Shown here: positions 12,057 to 25,163 of the stretch, one piece after another
How the letters are laid out: each line of letters begins with the position of its first letter
Numbering within the stretch: position 1 is the first letter of the stretch
DNA from: Progne subis subis
Taxonomy: Eukaryota; Chordata; Aves; Passeriformes; Hirundinidae
Length of the DNA: 64,000 nucleotides
Direction of reading: 5' to 3'
Assembly (NCBI GenBank): GCA_022316685.1
Contig: JAKJHU010001528.1
Span: 1-64,000 of the forward strand
The notes under the pieces: model-generated
The model's input: the letters and a program-made list of their open reading frames with translations, nothing else
The model's database searches: none
What the model was told of the DNA's origin: nothing
Program-made: the position numbers and the translations under genes

Positions 12057-13040
12057 CTTACTTATTAATCATGTAACAATGTTCATTTTTATGATTGAGT
12101 AACAAGTAATTCTTATGTCTGTATCTTGAAAAGGCTGAAAGCAAGTCATGGAGATCTAAGAAAAGGGAATTTCACAATTCTGACACAGCTTAGGGATCCT
12201 GAAAAAACCCCAGCACATGCTCGAGAATATGACTGAATTTCTCTGCAGCAGGATCACCATTGTGCCTAGTCTGCAGTAAGACTCTCACTGCCTTCGGCAG
12301 CAGGGGAACTGCACAAACATTGACTGCTTCTGGAAACTCAGACCTGTTTATTTACAGTTTTCAACACTGGGGAAATTTGCACATGAAGGGGAGCAGCATC
12401 TGCTTCCTCCTCTACACCACAGCAAAAGGAAACATGCACGTCCAGTCCTGCGGAAGGGAAACGAAACCAAATAAGACACAAATCCAAACCCTTAGCTCCA
12501 AAACTGGGAGCCTTGCTAAAGGGGTGGAACACAGGGCTGTTCTGTCTCCATCTGAGCGTCCCTGTGTGCAGCTGGCACTGGCAGGGTGACCAGCAGCCCT
12601 GGTGACAGAGGGGACACTGTCACACCCCTCACCTGGGGCTGGAACTCTCGCAGCACGAATCTGAGCCCGGCACACCTGCCAGGCTCAGTGCCCCCGAGGA
12701 CAAGGAGCATTCTCCCCTCTGGACTTGAGCCCGTGGCTTCTCTGTCCCCAGGTTCAGAAAGCCCCCAGAGAAGCAGGGTGTTGTCACCAACAGCAGCTTG
12801 TGTTTCTATCTGCAGACACACGCAAATAACACATATCTGCTCACGGAGGAGCAACTCGAGAGCCACGAAGGAGGAATGTGATACAAGTGCACGGCATTTC
12901 AGTTCATCCTGTGCTGCACAGTGAGTGTTTACAGATCACAAAGAGGCCGGGTGAGCAAATGATGGAAGGAACCACACAAACACTGGCAGCAATGTGAAGC
13001 CACTGGTGCCTGACCTCAGGAACTAACCATATTTGCTTGT

Positions 13041-13096
13041 AGAATGTTGGGATACAATCCTCCACATAAATGTTGGGATATAATCCTTCATCTAAA
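13041..13096. repeat. Two-copy direct repeat of about 27 bp
   Basis: AATGTTGGGATACAATCCT and, shortly after, AATGTTGGGATATAATCCT are followed in each case by a similar TCCACAT or TCATCTA segment. This is a small local tandem duplication with a few substitutions. Confidence 0.8.
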
Positions 13097-14633
13097 ACTG
13101 CTGGAGAGGGACCCTTTTTATATTCCAGCCCTCTGGTCCACAGTCACAGACTGTACGTCCTGCTCTCTGTGAGAAATGAGAATATGGCATGATAAAAGTT
13201 AGCTGATCTCACAATGATATTTAGGGGAAAAATGCTTCAAATAAGCACTGGAGCAACCAAGACAAATCACACGGAGGCATTGCACTCTAATGAGCAGGGC
13301 CCTGGCATATTCCTGCAGATCGGAATTCTTTTCTCAATTAAACAGTAGGAGTGGACTGCTTTGCAAATATTTAATTTCCAAGCTTCTAATTACAGTGGCT
13401 GAGTTTTTCCTCCTGAGGAAACAGGTGTTGACACAAGATCTGACAGATCCTAGCAACTGGCATTTGCTGGTCCCTTTCTCAGTTTTACAAACACACATGG
13501 AAAAAAGGAAAATGCACGATCTAACCTAAGAGACAAATATTTGGGCTGTGCATGGAGAATTTTTTTGATCTGTGTTTGCATGGTGAGCTGTTTGTAATCT
13601 GGCTCAGTTCTGCCAGAGATGGAAGTTTCAGCGTGCTCCATTTTGAAATGGCTTCATCCTGGCTGTGAAAAGCTGCACACATGGGCCAGTTAGGAGGAAG
13701 TAATTAGATACATTCACAATGAAATCCTTTCAGTGAGGGGGATTTAATCCTGTCATCTTCCCTACACATCAAAAAGGAAAACAAAATGCACACAAGAAAA
13801 TATAGAGAGGATATCTGTTGTACTTCAAAAAAACCCACGAAAACCTGTGGTGCTTCCAGTTCAGATTTAAACTATAAATGGAAATAAAGTCAAATTTAGA
13901 GTTTAAAGTGTAACCCAGTTCTTCAGCATGCTCTAATACTGCTAAAAATTTGATGTATTTAATGGAAGCAAGATAACCATAAAAAATGCTACCTATTGCA
14001 AATTGTTTTGCTGTACTGCCTGCATGGAGCTAATTACAACCTCCCTGCCTTCACTCTAAAATGTCTTGCTTTTGTAGGTTTTATCCATTGTCCTTAATGT
14101 TAAAATGCAGGGGTTTGTCTGAATTACCGTTTTATTGTGGTATTAAACTTGTGTTGAGGCACATTAACAGCACGGTGTTATCACAAGTTCAGATATTAAT
14201 GTAAGTAACCACTGTATTTAGTTTGTTACTGTATTGGGTCTGCACCCTACCTAACTTCCACCCCTCCAAAAAAAAAAAAAAAAAGTTATTATTTACTTAT
14301 CCCCTGGAAGTGTTGTATTCTATCAGCTAAATACACGCATTCTTTGAGCTGAGTATTGTTTTGGAAATGCACAGTACTTACCCATTTTAGTAGCTTATTG
14401 TCTCTGTTCCTACTGAGAGGTTTTCGAAAGTGCACTTCTGGCACAGGGCACTGAAAGCTCTACAGGCTGGCTGCTGCATACATGCAATAAATCCATGCTG
14501 TATTCATGCTTCTGCCATGATCACATAAAAATCAGCTCGGTGTCTTTTACACCACTGAAAAATGGCCGGTGAACCTGCCTTGCCTTGGTTTTGTTCTGGT
14601 GTTGAAATATTCTTACTGCTCCTCCCTTCCCCT

Positions 14634-15071
14634 TGATGCCCTGGGAAGGCTGACCATGAACAGAGACTGGACAGAGCTGGAGAATAAAGGAGATATTTAT
14701 TGAAAGGCCTCCAGGATACACCTTGGGCAGGACAGGACCAGGGCTACACCCAAGGTGGACCCAAAATGGTCACAAAATGGACAAAGGGTCACGAGGTCTC
14801 ACACTTTGATCAGTTCTGGTCCATTTACATATTGGGGTTGAATTGTCCCATTCCAGCTCCAGGCTGTGAGGTCACATCCTTCTTGTTCCTCCCTCCAGCC
14901 ACCCTCGTTTGTGCTTTGGGGCTGAAAGTTGTCCTCGGTGTGCAGCAGGAACAGGATTTGTTTTGTGTCGCTGCTGTGTGCAGAGAGCTGAGTGACCCCG
15001 AGTGTGAGCTCAGAGCTGCACCTGGGCAGCACAGAACCTGAAATACAGCAAAGATAAAACTTAGGGCATCA
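14634..15071 (-). mobile_element. Solo LTR, TGATGCC family, copy 4
   Basis: A minus-strand copy, about 438 bp and the shorter form of the family. On the plus strand it begins TGATGCCCTGGGAAGG and ends TTAGGGCATCA. The flanks are CCCT (left) and CCAT (right), a plausible 4 bp target duplication with one change. The region TATTTATTGAAAGGCC near the left end is the complement of the AATAAATA polyadenylation block. Only two of the internal 11-mer units are present, which explains most of the length difference from copy 2. No retroviral genes flank it. Confidence 0.8.
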
Positions 15072-18000
15072 CCATCATCAGATCTAGAAAGCTCCACTGA
15101 CACAGCCCAGCTGCTCTGGCATCCTTGGGTACAAGGTGAGAGCATCAGTGTCTCACCCCAGGCTTGACCATCCCAAATCCTCTGTGCCCTGGGATCCCAC
15201 AGCTCAGAGGGAGCCCTGGCTGTCCCAGCACACTGCAGAGGGGCTCTGGGCTCCCAGCCCTGCAGATATTTGGCTATTTTGGGGCTGTCTGGAGGAGTCT
15301 GCAGTGGCACTGAGCCACATGGCAGGTGCATTAGAGAAGGGGTTTATTTCATCTTGCTCAAACTGGTTCTCTTTTGTATTGAATTCCTCACTATGTAAAT
15401 AAGAAACCAGCTCAAGGTCTGTTGGACTATTTCTTACCTCCACATCACTCAAAAGCTCACCAGGCTCAGAGACAAATTCAGGCAGAAAGGAGTTTTGAAA
15501 ATGTCTGGTCTGACCTTTCATGTAACACAAAATCCAAAACGCTAGAGCATAAAAGTTAATGTCTTTACCACAGGGATGGATCCAGATGATTCAGCCTGAA
15601 CTGCACAAAATGCATCCATTTTTAGTGCTGCCAAGTGATGCAAGTTACACACATCCAGGTCCCCATGGTGCATTACCTGGGGTGATCTTTCTGGGCTTCT
15701 CAGGAGCCAAGCCTCCGCAGAACCACATGTTATTCCTTGTGGGGGTTTTTTGCTTTTCAATGCATTTCAGGTCAGTTAATTTTGTCCAGTACGCCGTCTT
15801 CAGAAACGAAGAATATTTCAGTTCTAAATTTACTTAAATAATACTAACTAGGTAGAGGAGAGACCAAGCCTTAAGCCTACAAAGTCAAACATGGTCCCAA
15901 CAGATGGAGTCTACCCATGCTGAAAAAAAAGACAAAATCTTCACAAGGTCCAATAATCAGAAAATAGTGGAAGCAAATGTGTTCAGTCTAAATGTGGCAG
16001 CCAGTCTGCAGGAACCATATGAATATGATATAAAGAGAACCTGCTCCAAGCACGCTTGCAATGTCCAGGCACGGGTCCATCTCCTTCCTATCCCTCTGCC
16101 ACCTCCTTTGCTTGTCTGCTTCCAGCTGACAGCCATGTAATCTCAGCCTCTTCCTGAATTGACTGCAAGATGATCTAAACAGAAGCTTCTCTTCCAATCC
16201 CAGGAACATTTCTAACCCACTGAAAACTCCTCTTGCTGTGTCTGCACCCCTCTGCATCTCTGACACCAGAAGTAGGCACAGACATTCTAGTGACAGTCTT
16301 GGTAAGGCTCTACCCGAAACCAGCCTCACTTTCCCACTTCTGCTTCATAAACTTTCTTCATTTACCTTAAAAGATCTGGTTTCCTTTCAGCCACAGCACT
16401 GTGCTGAGGACTCACACTTAGGAGCTTTCTTCTGCCAGACCCCTAAACCTCAGTGGAGTGAATTAACAAAGCTCTGAATCTACACTTACTGAATCTACAT
16501 TTGCTGTCCCCACACAATTTACCTTGCACTGGTTTTATTAAAGACAGACCGACTGAATAACAAACCTGGAGAACTCAATAAAAGCGACTTGTCTTTTCTT
16601 TTTGTTACTACTCTGCCAATATTTGCAAAGCCTGCAAGCTCTGGGGGAAAAAAAAAAAAAAGGAAAAAAAAAAAGAAAAAAATTACATGGACAATTAAAT
16701 TCACTGAAAATAATGTTAAATGTTTAACCTCAGATCAGTCCCATGCTGGCCCCCCAGAAAGAGCACTGCTCATGGATCTTTCTTCACAACTATATTTTGA
16801 TATCTACTAATGACTCAGTTTTTAAAAGACACAGCTAAATCCAAGCTTCTAGTCCAAATGTCATGCAGTATTAAGTTCTGAAGACCAAGCACACAATGTC
16901 AGTTAATCTGACTTTATCAACCTGCCCATAATCCACTTTAAGAAAAAAAAAAACAAACCAAAAACCCCTAAAAAAACTATACTAATTGTCTGTCTGACAA
17001 GGTCTGTATTTTCCAAGTAACTGTTGATGAAATTTTTAGCTGCCAAGCCTTGCTGATGAGCTCCTGAATCAAGTGTTTTGTTATTTTACACAGAATCAAT
17101 ATCAGGCCAATTTGCCTACAGCTTCCTGGTTGTTCTTCTTTGCCTCTTTAAAGTAAAAACCAGTATATATGTTCTTTCAGATTCTGTGACATTTCTTTGA
17201 TCCTCAGCACTGTTTAATTAGTGATTCAGGAAGCCTCTAAACTTTTAAAAATTATTCTTATGAAATTCAAGGTGTTTTTTTTCCCCATTCTCCTTTGTTA
17301 CAAACAACAAACCTATTTGTGCCACAACAGGCTGATGGATGCATTCCCCTGCTTCACGCCAAATTCCGAGCACATGTATCAGTGGGACATCTCAGTTTAT
17401 TGGTTCTGCATTAGTTATGAGATCCTGGGAATCACCCTTATTTCAAATCTTCCCTCAAAGGAAGGCTGGTCAGCTGTTCTGTTACTTTCCAGCAGTGAAT
17501 TCTGTCTCCCAGCAGAGGAGACGGAACCAGAGCTGCTACCGCGAACAGCTGCGGTGAGGAGAGCACCACAAAGAGGGATTCAGTCCTGGAGCTGCAGTCC
17601 AACAACCCCAGCAGATGAGAGGATGGGCCCTGCTGCAGGAGGGGAGCGGGCAGAGCATCTGAGAGCTGCCAGCATCATCTCAGTCCAGCTGTGACAAGTC
17701 CAGCCCGTGACAGGCAGGAGCGAGCAGCGATCGATAACGGAGCAGGCGCTGTTTGGGTGAGGGGGCCGAGGAGAAGGAAAGAAAAGTGTTTTCTCATGAC
17801 AGAGAAGGGCAGGAGAATGGCACCTTTACTACTGTGGCAATAATGAGTTTATACAAACTGAGGAAATGCGAACTTCCGAGGTGTATGAAGCAACTAAACC
17901 TAGGAGTATCCTAAACAACTATCAGGCAGGGAGAGTACAGCGGGACAGAGCCCCCACTTGTAACCAAGTTCAGCACAAATGCACAAACACCTTCAGACTA

Positions 18001-18762
18001 TAAGCAGGAAATAAAAATGCTCTTGAACTCTCCAGAGAGGGTTTCTGTGGCCTGGCACACGCCTGAAAGGAAACAATGACCCTCACAGTCACCTTGACAC
18101 AGAATTTCTGCCTCTCAAGTTTACACCACTCTCCCTTTTTCTGAGCAATCTCTCTGCAGAGTAGGAGCTCTCAGAGTATCTGAGCTTTGAAGGTTAGTTT
18201 CTCTGGGAGAATAAAGTTAGTGACACAGAGGCTGCCAACACTCTTGTACATTAAAATCCCCCAAACAATCCCATCTTCTGGGATTTGCAGCTCTCAGCTC
18301 TCGAGGAGAAACTCCAGGACAGAGCTTAATTTGAGTTGGGGCAAAGACTGTTCTGCCTAACTCCCTTAGCCCACAATTTTGCATAGCCCGAAGTTAATGG
18401 ATTCTTTCTATCACGACTAAAAATTTACCAGTACACCAAGAAGAAGGAACTAAAAATATTTGTGCAGGAGCATTGCTAGTCATCTTCTGTGTTGTGAGTG
18501 CGAGACTGTCAGTGCCCCACAGCACCCAGCTCTTTGTACCTCGGGGCTGTATCCTACACCCATCAGGAGCAGAGATTTTATCAGACATGTGCAAGTGGCT
18601 GCTGATGTCAACGATTTTGAAATAAAGAAAAAAAAAAAAAGAAAAAAAAAAAAGAAAGTTTTGGCTATTTTGTGTTGTATATTTTTCAATGGCTACTGCT
18701 GTCTCATAAAACTAATAAAATTTAAACCCAAGGAAAAAGACCAGGAGCGAAAGTGCCAAATT

Positions 18763-18850
18763 AAAAAAACAAACAAATGAACAAACAAACAAAAAACCCC
18801 AAACAAACAAACAAATAAAAAACCAAAACCAAAACCAAAAAAACCCCACC
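18763..18850. repeat. AAAC-type microsatellite tract
   Basis: Imperfect AAAC repeats merge into AAACC and AACCAAA units and end in A runs with CC pairs. It is low-complexity sequence of the same flavour as the tracts near 22355, 24653, 25139, 44480 and 62847. Confidence 0.9.
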
Positions 18851-20052
18851 AAAACAAAGCGTATTTTTATCCCAGAAATTAAAATTTCTAAGGAAGCCCA
18901 AACATGTATACCACTACTTGAAAGTGGAAATGCTTCTGAACTATCAAAACCCCCGCAATGCACAAATGCTGAATTTCAGCCAGCTTCAGTAAACAGTTTA
19001 TCAACACTCATTACTCACAGTCAGGGTAGCCGTGCACATAGGCTCAGCATATGCTGCCTGACACCCAGCCTCCCAGGGAAAAGAGCCACTGCTCCAAAGA
19101 TCTGGTTACTTAAGCCTGAGAGCTAAGAGACATAAAGGAGATGAATCTGTAATTATAGCCCAGTTACTATGCAAATACTTTAGCACACTATCTCGGTAAG
19201 AAATCTAGGTCTTGCCTTTCAGAACAGTTTCATTATTAGAAACGATTATTGCCTTTATTCCACCACTGTGATATTTCATGCATTTTATAGAGCGCAGATA
19301 AGGAGCAAACAAGAACAAACAGCTTTTACCTCTGCAATCCTCACTGGCAGCATCAAAATCACAGCCCTGAAAGGACCAGAGCTGAGAAACACCCAGGGAT
19401 TTTAAATCTGCGTTTAGTAGAAAGCCCCAATAATAACCTGCATCTCATATCTTGAGGCTGCAGCTATTTTTAACGGGTTCATAAGGTTGCACACGCAGCT
19501 GGACCTGTGCAGGTCAGACCCACGGTGACTCCTGGTGTCAGGCAGCTGCTGAGCCTGTAGTGGGTCATTAACATGTTGTCCTGGCTGTGAACATATTTTT
19601 TAAGCCTGTTCTCCTCTGCTGGCACCCGTGACCGTGCTTGCGTGACAGAACTAAGGCAGGAATTCCACTGATGGGCACGGATTCCAAAGGGGGGTTAGGG
19701 AGGCAGGGCTGCTGCAGGATTTGCTGCTGCACAGGATGATTGCTGCCAGGCACCAGGGCTGGCTCTGGGAGGGCTGGGATGCTGCTCTGGGGTGAGCACA
19801 CTGCCCTGGGTAAGCGCATCAGGCCCAGCTGGGCATGGCAGGGCTTTATCTGCAGAGAAGGCGAGCTGCTGTTAAAGCGGCTTGGCTGGAATGGAATTCA
19901 GAAAGGCGAGAAATCCACGGGCAAAGACTTGCCATTGAAAATGCCCTGCACCTCAGCCACAGCTTCATTATCTCACATTCGCCGGGCTGCTTCGAACATC
20001 CGACGTGTTATTCACAGCCAGAGAGTTTTCACAGAATCAGCGGAGGAAGGGG

Positions 20053-20098
<46 letters not shown>
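20053..20098 (+). repeat. Poly-A tract, 46 bp
   Basis: An uninterrupted run of 46 A. It is long enough that assembly length may be unreliable. No retroelement body or target duplication was recognised on either side. Confidence 0.95.
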
Positions 20099-20100
<2 letters not shown>

Positions 20101-22354
20101 TTGCTTAAAAAGAACTTTCTGATCAAGTGAAGTGAAAAAGCAAGCTGTCCGGCACACTTCAGCTAGTGCCTCACATTTATTAAGGGAAAAATAATTTCTC
20201 TCTGCTCACGTAAATGGACCAGATAGAATATCTCTCCCCAGAGCACCAGGAGCCACCAGGGCCAGCTAGATTAGGTTCAGAGCACTGATGCAACCTGTGT
20301 GAGGCATTACTGCATGAAGCGGTGAGTTAGCAACGTGGAGGGTTGTTTTTTTTTTTTTTTTCCCAAATATTTTGCTTGCATCTTCTGTCAAGCAAACAAT
20401 GGCAGTAATTGTGGGGAGATGTGTTTTGATTTTTCTGTGCTGCTGCCTCTTCCCCAGCTGTAAGCACCGTGTCAGGCAATTCACAAATGACACCTCTCCC
20501 TGCAAACAAACATTATGGTTGATCATTAAAGATTGCTGTGATATTTGCAGAAAGGATAATAGGGATCTGGACAAAACAAGAGTGCTATCTGATACATGGG
20601 AAGAGTTGGTTTTATGGAGTGCTGGATAAATTCACTGCAATTTTTTTGCATCTCCCTGCTTGCTATATTTTCTCATTTGAAGGACAGATCTTTATTCGTT
20701 TCCAAACAGAGAGCATATTGTTCCACATGTTCTACGGCTCCTGAATCACACTAATTTATATTACTACATTTTTAATTTAATGATTGATATGTTGGCTTTG
20801 CAAACTGACTGTCAGAATAATTCATATAGTATTAAAAAACCCAAGTGTACAGCAGTTTTATTAATGCACCCTTAAAGAATAATGAAACCTTCAGCCTAGC
20901 TCTAATGAATTCTGGTGGAACTCTCCTGAACGATGCTGTTCATGTGTGCCTGTCCCTCGGCTGGGGACGGGGCTGAGGGAAGGCAGCCAGACAGGAGCAG
21001 GAAAAGCAAAAATTTCCAGTGATAAAATGGAAACATTTCCCGAAATGACCTTCAGCTATCGAGTCCTGGTGGGACGAATGGCAGCTTCAGACCTCCGCTT
21101 CTTTATTCCCCAGGACTGCAGCATTATGAAGGATTGCTTCTTGGTTTGCCTCATTGAAAACCCCAGGCACAGCCACTCCAGACTCTCCAGCAGCACCAAG
21201 GCAAGGTCTGCCTACCTCAGGTCAAGCCCTGCAGCCCTAAATCAGTTTTCCAATGGTTGCTGTGCTTCAGGGGAAGATGCTGTCCCCAGACCCAGCCCAG
21301 CACACTGAGAGCAGGGTGGACGTGAGCACAGCAGGGTTTAAAACCCTCTGCACACGAGAGGAGCTCACAGAGCACCAGCAGGGTTTGCTTGCAAACACTC
21401 CAGCTGTCTGTGGGCAGGAGATGAGCTACCAGCCATTGCAGAGCTCCCTTTTTGCATTTCTGCCTAAGGACACCGTAGAACAATTTCTGATATTGCGCGG
21501 CAAAGCGTCAGCACACCACGGCTTTTCCTCAAAAATCTGAAATTTAATAACTTTCAGTAAGCCCCAGAGTTACAAAGCACAGCCCAGGCTCCTACCTGCT
21601 GATAACATGTCAGGAAATACTATGCACAAAGGGTTATAATGTCCAGGCTAGTTGAAGGACAGACTGGATCAATAAAGCTACAAGAACAGATGGTTGAGAA
21701 TATCCTTCTGAGAGTACTCTGCTTCCTGCACAGGGCTTCAGAATAAAGCCAAACCTCCACAAGAGACACTTAAGGTGTGAACTGTTGTGTTCCCAACCCA
21801 AACAAAATAAAACAGAACAAGAACCCCAACCTGCAGGACGTTACTCTGAGAGAGCAGATGTGTAAATCCCGTCTGAGGAGCACAGGGAAGAAGGGATGCA
21901 GACAGCAGCACTGAGACCTTGCTGCCAGGTGTTCCAGCCCCATCCCAGTCAGGGTGGGGTGGGACACAGCCCCCAAGCACTGGGGCTGACTGACTTCCCA
22001 ACAGCCTCATCCATTCCTGCTGTGAACATCCCCAAGGGAAAACACCATCCCTCTCCCTCTCAGTTAACAACCATCATGGCAGTGAAAATCTGCCTGGATC
22101 CCTCAGGGACAGGTAAACGGTGTTGCTTTCGTTCTGCCACACCTGAACACCAGGGTAATTCCAAACCTGCATTTGCAGACAGTGGTGGGTCACTACTGAT
22201 TCCAGGAGTTGGGCTTAAAAAGGAGAAGTGTTTTCTAAGTAATCAGGGAAGGACGGGGTGCACATTTCGCCAGTAACAAATTTCTTCTCTGGGGCTGAAT
22301 GAAGACCAGCAAAGTTTTCTCCATTTCTACACCATTTCAGCTGCAGGTGAAGAA

Positions 22355-22500
22355 CAAAAAAAAAACCAAAAAAACACCCAAACCAAACCAACAACAACAA
22401 CAACAACAAAAACAAAAAACAAACAAAAAAACCCCACAAAAAACAAAAAAACCCACCATAAAACCGCGAAAAACCAACCAACCAACCAACCAACCAAACT
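22355..22500. repeat. A/C-rich compound microsatellite
   Basis: The tract passes through A runs, ACAACAACA trinucleotides, AAACAAAAAAC blocks and finally six CCAA tetramers (about 22476-22497). The complementary strand is T/G-rich. It encodes no plausible protein in either direction. Confidence 0.92.
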
Positions 22501-23489
22501 CCTCATAAAAAGTAACTTGTTGCTCGTTTTTAGGATGGGTCTTCACCCAGTTTTGTCTGCATTCTTCCAGCTGGTAACACTGCAATGCAAAGGCTCACTC
22601 TGCAGAAACGGTGAGCAGGTTTTTTTTTGTTGCTGTTGGCTCTTTTACTGTGCCATAGCATAAAATTTTGCCAGGTAAAACATATTTCCCTGCTTTTCAG
22701 GGTACACAGGTACACAACAGAAAGAGATCATGTAGAGGTTTGGCAGTCAGGGCTAACGACCTGAAATAGGAACCATATCCAGCAAAATGCTGAGTTTCTC
22801 CCAATATTAATGGTGTATTAGGACGCACAGGGGTTTTCGCAAAATCTGCAGAAAAATCCCAGCATTTACAAAAAAAAGACCTTTTGGGGTGGGGGAGCAG
22901 AGGGGCTACAGGAACAACAAGTGTCTCAGTTTTCCTTGTAGCTGCCCTGACACTCTCCATCAGTATAAACCCACTTGGGTCCTGTGTGACACCGCTGCCA
23001 GATCAGAGATGTGTTCACCGGCCCACACGAAATTTTTGTGACATTACTGGTAAGACGAGTTATTCAAGACTGCAGTCCTGATCTGGGAGACAAAGCCCAG
23101 CACAGTCAAAACAGAACAGCAACAGCAGTGAAGCTGCCAGGGAGGCAGAGCCAGGCTCAGCATCCCCTCGTGATGGGATGGGGATGCCAGGAATGCCACA
23201 GAAAGGGCCGGGAGGAACCAGGTCCTGCACCTGCCTGGGAAGCACCTTGTAAAACACAGAAAACCAGCAGCTGGTTATAAAAACATACTTTATGATTGTT
23301 TTTTCACAAATATTATAATGATATTTTACTGTATTTTCTGTTGTTATCAATAGAAGTTTAGAGATGTGATGAATGGGGTGTTTTAAGTTTTTGTGGGTTT
23401 TTTGAGTTGTAACATAGTGGTAAAAGCAAAGAGAGGGGTTTTTTGGTAACATCTAAAAAAAAACCCATTCAAACCAGTAGGTAAGAGGG

Positions 23490-23880
23490 GATCCTCCTGC
23501 ATTCATGAACTAACTGGATGGAGATAGCAGTGAACCAAAAGCTACAAGAAGGAATGTATTGATCTCCTGGTGTCAGAAGAATGAGACACAGGACACCTAA
23601 AAGGCTCCAACAAGAACTTTACCTGCAAGGAGTAATAAAATATTGATCTGGTAGAATGGGACAGTCTGGGGGGCAAAACCAAGAGAACATCTGAACTCAA
23701 AGGAATGCCTGAATAATGCATTATGGTCTATTGAATATGTAACATGCTGGTCCTTAAAACCAGGAGATCTGATGGGGTAAGCTGTGCTCTCTGGCTGTTT
23801 GACAGGCGCCCTTGGCCGAGAAGCTTTTGCTTTAATTCTGTCTCCTAATTGTCTATTTTTATTTTTATTAAACTTACAAT
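23490..23880 (+). mobile_element. Possible LTR, boundaries unresolved
   Basis: The right part has LTR-like organisation: ATGCTGGTCCTTAAAACCAG (possible weak TATA region), GTGCTCTCTGGCTGTTTGAC, AGGCGCCCTTGGCCGAGAAG, then CTTTAATTCTGTCTCCTAAT and TTTTTATTAAACTTACAA, which resembles an R-U5 with an ATTAAA signal. I could not find matching TG and CA termini or a target duplication, and no second copy exists in this window. It may instead be ordinary AT-rich sequence. Confidence 0.35.
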
Positions 23881-24332
23881 TTTTTTCTAAGGAAGTGAAC
23901 CTTGTTTTTCACAAGCTAAATGTCTTTTTTTTCCTCACCCGTGTGCTTCTCCTCTGCCTGCTGTGGAATGGGTTCTGTTTTGGAAGGGTAAAGCAACAAG
24001 CTCTACCCAGTCAATAGCACGCAGAAACTCCAGAGTGGAGCCGTGGCACGCTACAGAGAGGGGTTTTTTTCAGACCTTGCCAGCACATCTGATGCTTTTT
24101 CCATGCTCCACAGAAAATCAGATGCCGCTTACTTTTCTCGGCGTCTCAAAGAGAATCTGCATCGTGCCACAGAATTCCCAGTGGGAAGGAATTACAAGCC
24201 AGTAGAAAGGATCCAGTCTGTGTTGAAAAAACATTAGCAGGTACTGTAAGAATTGAAGTAAACAGTCTTGCTTTTATCTCTTGTCCATATCTGTTAGTCC
24301 AGGAACCAGAAAAACCACTGAAGTGTATTTTG

Positions 24333-24398
24333 GAATCATAGAAAACCCTGAGTTTGTAGGGAGCCATGCATTAGCTCATCCAGGTAGGCATCAGTGGC
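24333..24398 (-). mobile_element. CR1 LINE remnant, short
   Basis: GGAATCATAGAAAACCCTGA followed by GTTTGTAGGGAGCCATGC and CTCATCCAGG resembles the reverse complement of a CR1 3' end (octamer repeat, then the ACCCTGAGTTGGAAGGGACC-type block and ATCATCGAGTCC). It is only about 65 bp and is decayed, so the assignment is tentative. Confidence 0.5.
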
Positions 24399-24652
24399 TG
24401 CATAAATCCACTAGATCCTGCAGCAGAGCAGTAAATGTATTAATTTTCTGTTCGTGACCAAAGGTGAAGGAGATTCAGGCAGGTTTAGCAGAACAGTTCT
24501 TCTGGATTGTAAAAACCTGCCCCCATCCCTCAGCCTTTCAGGAGGTTCCCAGTTTGAACCCACGGAATAATCTGGACCAGTTACTGCCCTGCCAGAACTC
24601 TGCTCATTAAAGTGATTTTCAGCAAATGCCTTTTGGTACACCAGCAGTACTA

Positions 24653-24695
24653 AACAAAACCAAAACCAAAACCAAAACCAAAACCAAAACCAAAC
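24653..24695. repeat. CCAAAA hexanucleotide microsatellite
   Basis: About six consecutive CCAAAA units are followed by CAAACAAAACAA and eight C. On the minus strand it reads as a run of FWFWFW codons, which is an artefact of the repeat. Confidence 0.93.
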
Positions 24696-25138
24696 AAAAC
24701 AACCCCCCCCTAAAATGAACATTTTAAAAAACTGCCTGATCTGAAAGAGGAAAAAAAAAAAAAAAAAGAAAAAAAAAAGTTTTTGAGAAATTTTGATTCC
24801 AACTTAATTTCTTTATTCACTGAGAAAGTGACAAGTGTCATCACATCACGATATCTACAATGCTTGTACTGACTCTTTACACAACAATTCTTCTCTTTAC
24901 TCAGAAAAAAGAACAAAGGAAGAAAAAGAGAAATGTAATATTAGCACTGGATTTATGTGCTGCAGTAGAAACGAGATGAATACACAACTCTCAGGCTTGT
25001 CAAAGACATATTTGGGTAGTGGCAAACACTCATTTCAGAAAATGGGGCTACAGCCTCTTGTCTGTCAGATGAAGTGCAGATACAAGTTCAACATTAAAAC
25101 ACAAAAAGAAAAATCCAAGATGAAAGTAAAAATAGGAA

Positions 25139-25163
25139 ACAAACAAACAAACAAACAAACAAA
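25139..25163. repeat. AAAC tetranucleotide microsatellite
   Basis: About six perfect AAAC units. Confidence 0.92.

Larger units (their letters stand above)
11098..14633. other. Non-coding interval, no gene recognised
   Basis: No frame resembles a known protein; all open frames are under 125 codons and lack recognisable motifs. The interval holds an AAAAT pentamer run at about 12031-12056, an imperfect duplication of about 27 bp at 13041-13096 in which AATGTTGGGATA recurs, and a run of A near 14268-14284. Confidence 0.6.
15072..24332. other. Long non-coding interval, no gene recognised
   Basis: Nothing here reads as a protein. The longest frame (157 codons, 17221-17694 plus) crosses from AT-rich to GC-richer sequence, has no recognisable domain and is of a length expected by chance in 64 kb. 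Low-complexity tracts are at about 16646-16681, 18626-18657, 18763-18850 and 20053-20098, with an A/C-rich stretch at about 22355-22500. A possible LTR lies at about 23490-23880. Confidence 0.6.

Noticed and set aside
17221..17694. 157-codon plus-strand frame
   Set aside because: Composition changes sharply midway, it has no recognisable motif, and its length is within chance expectation for the window.
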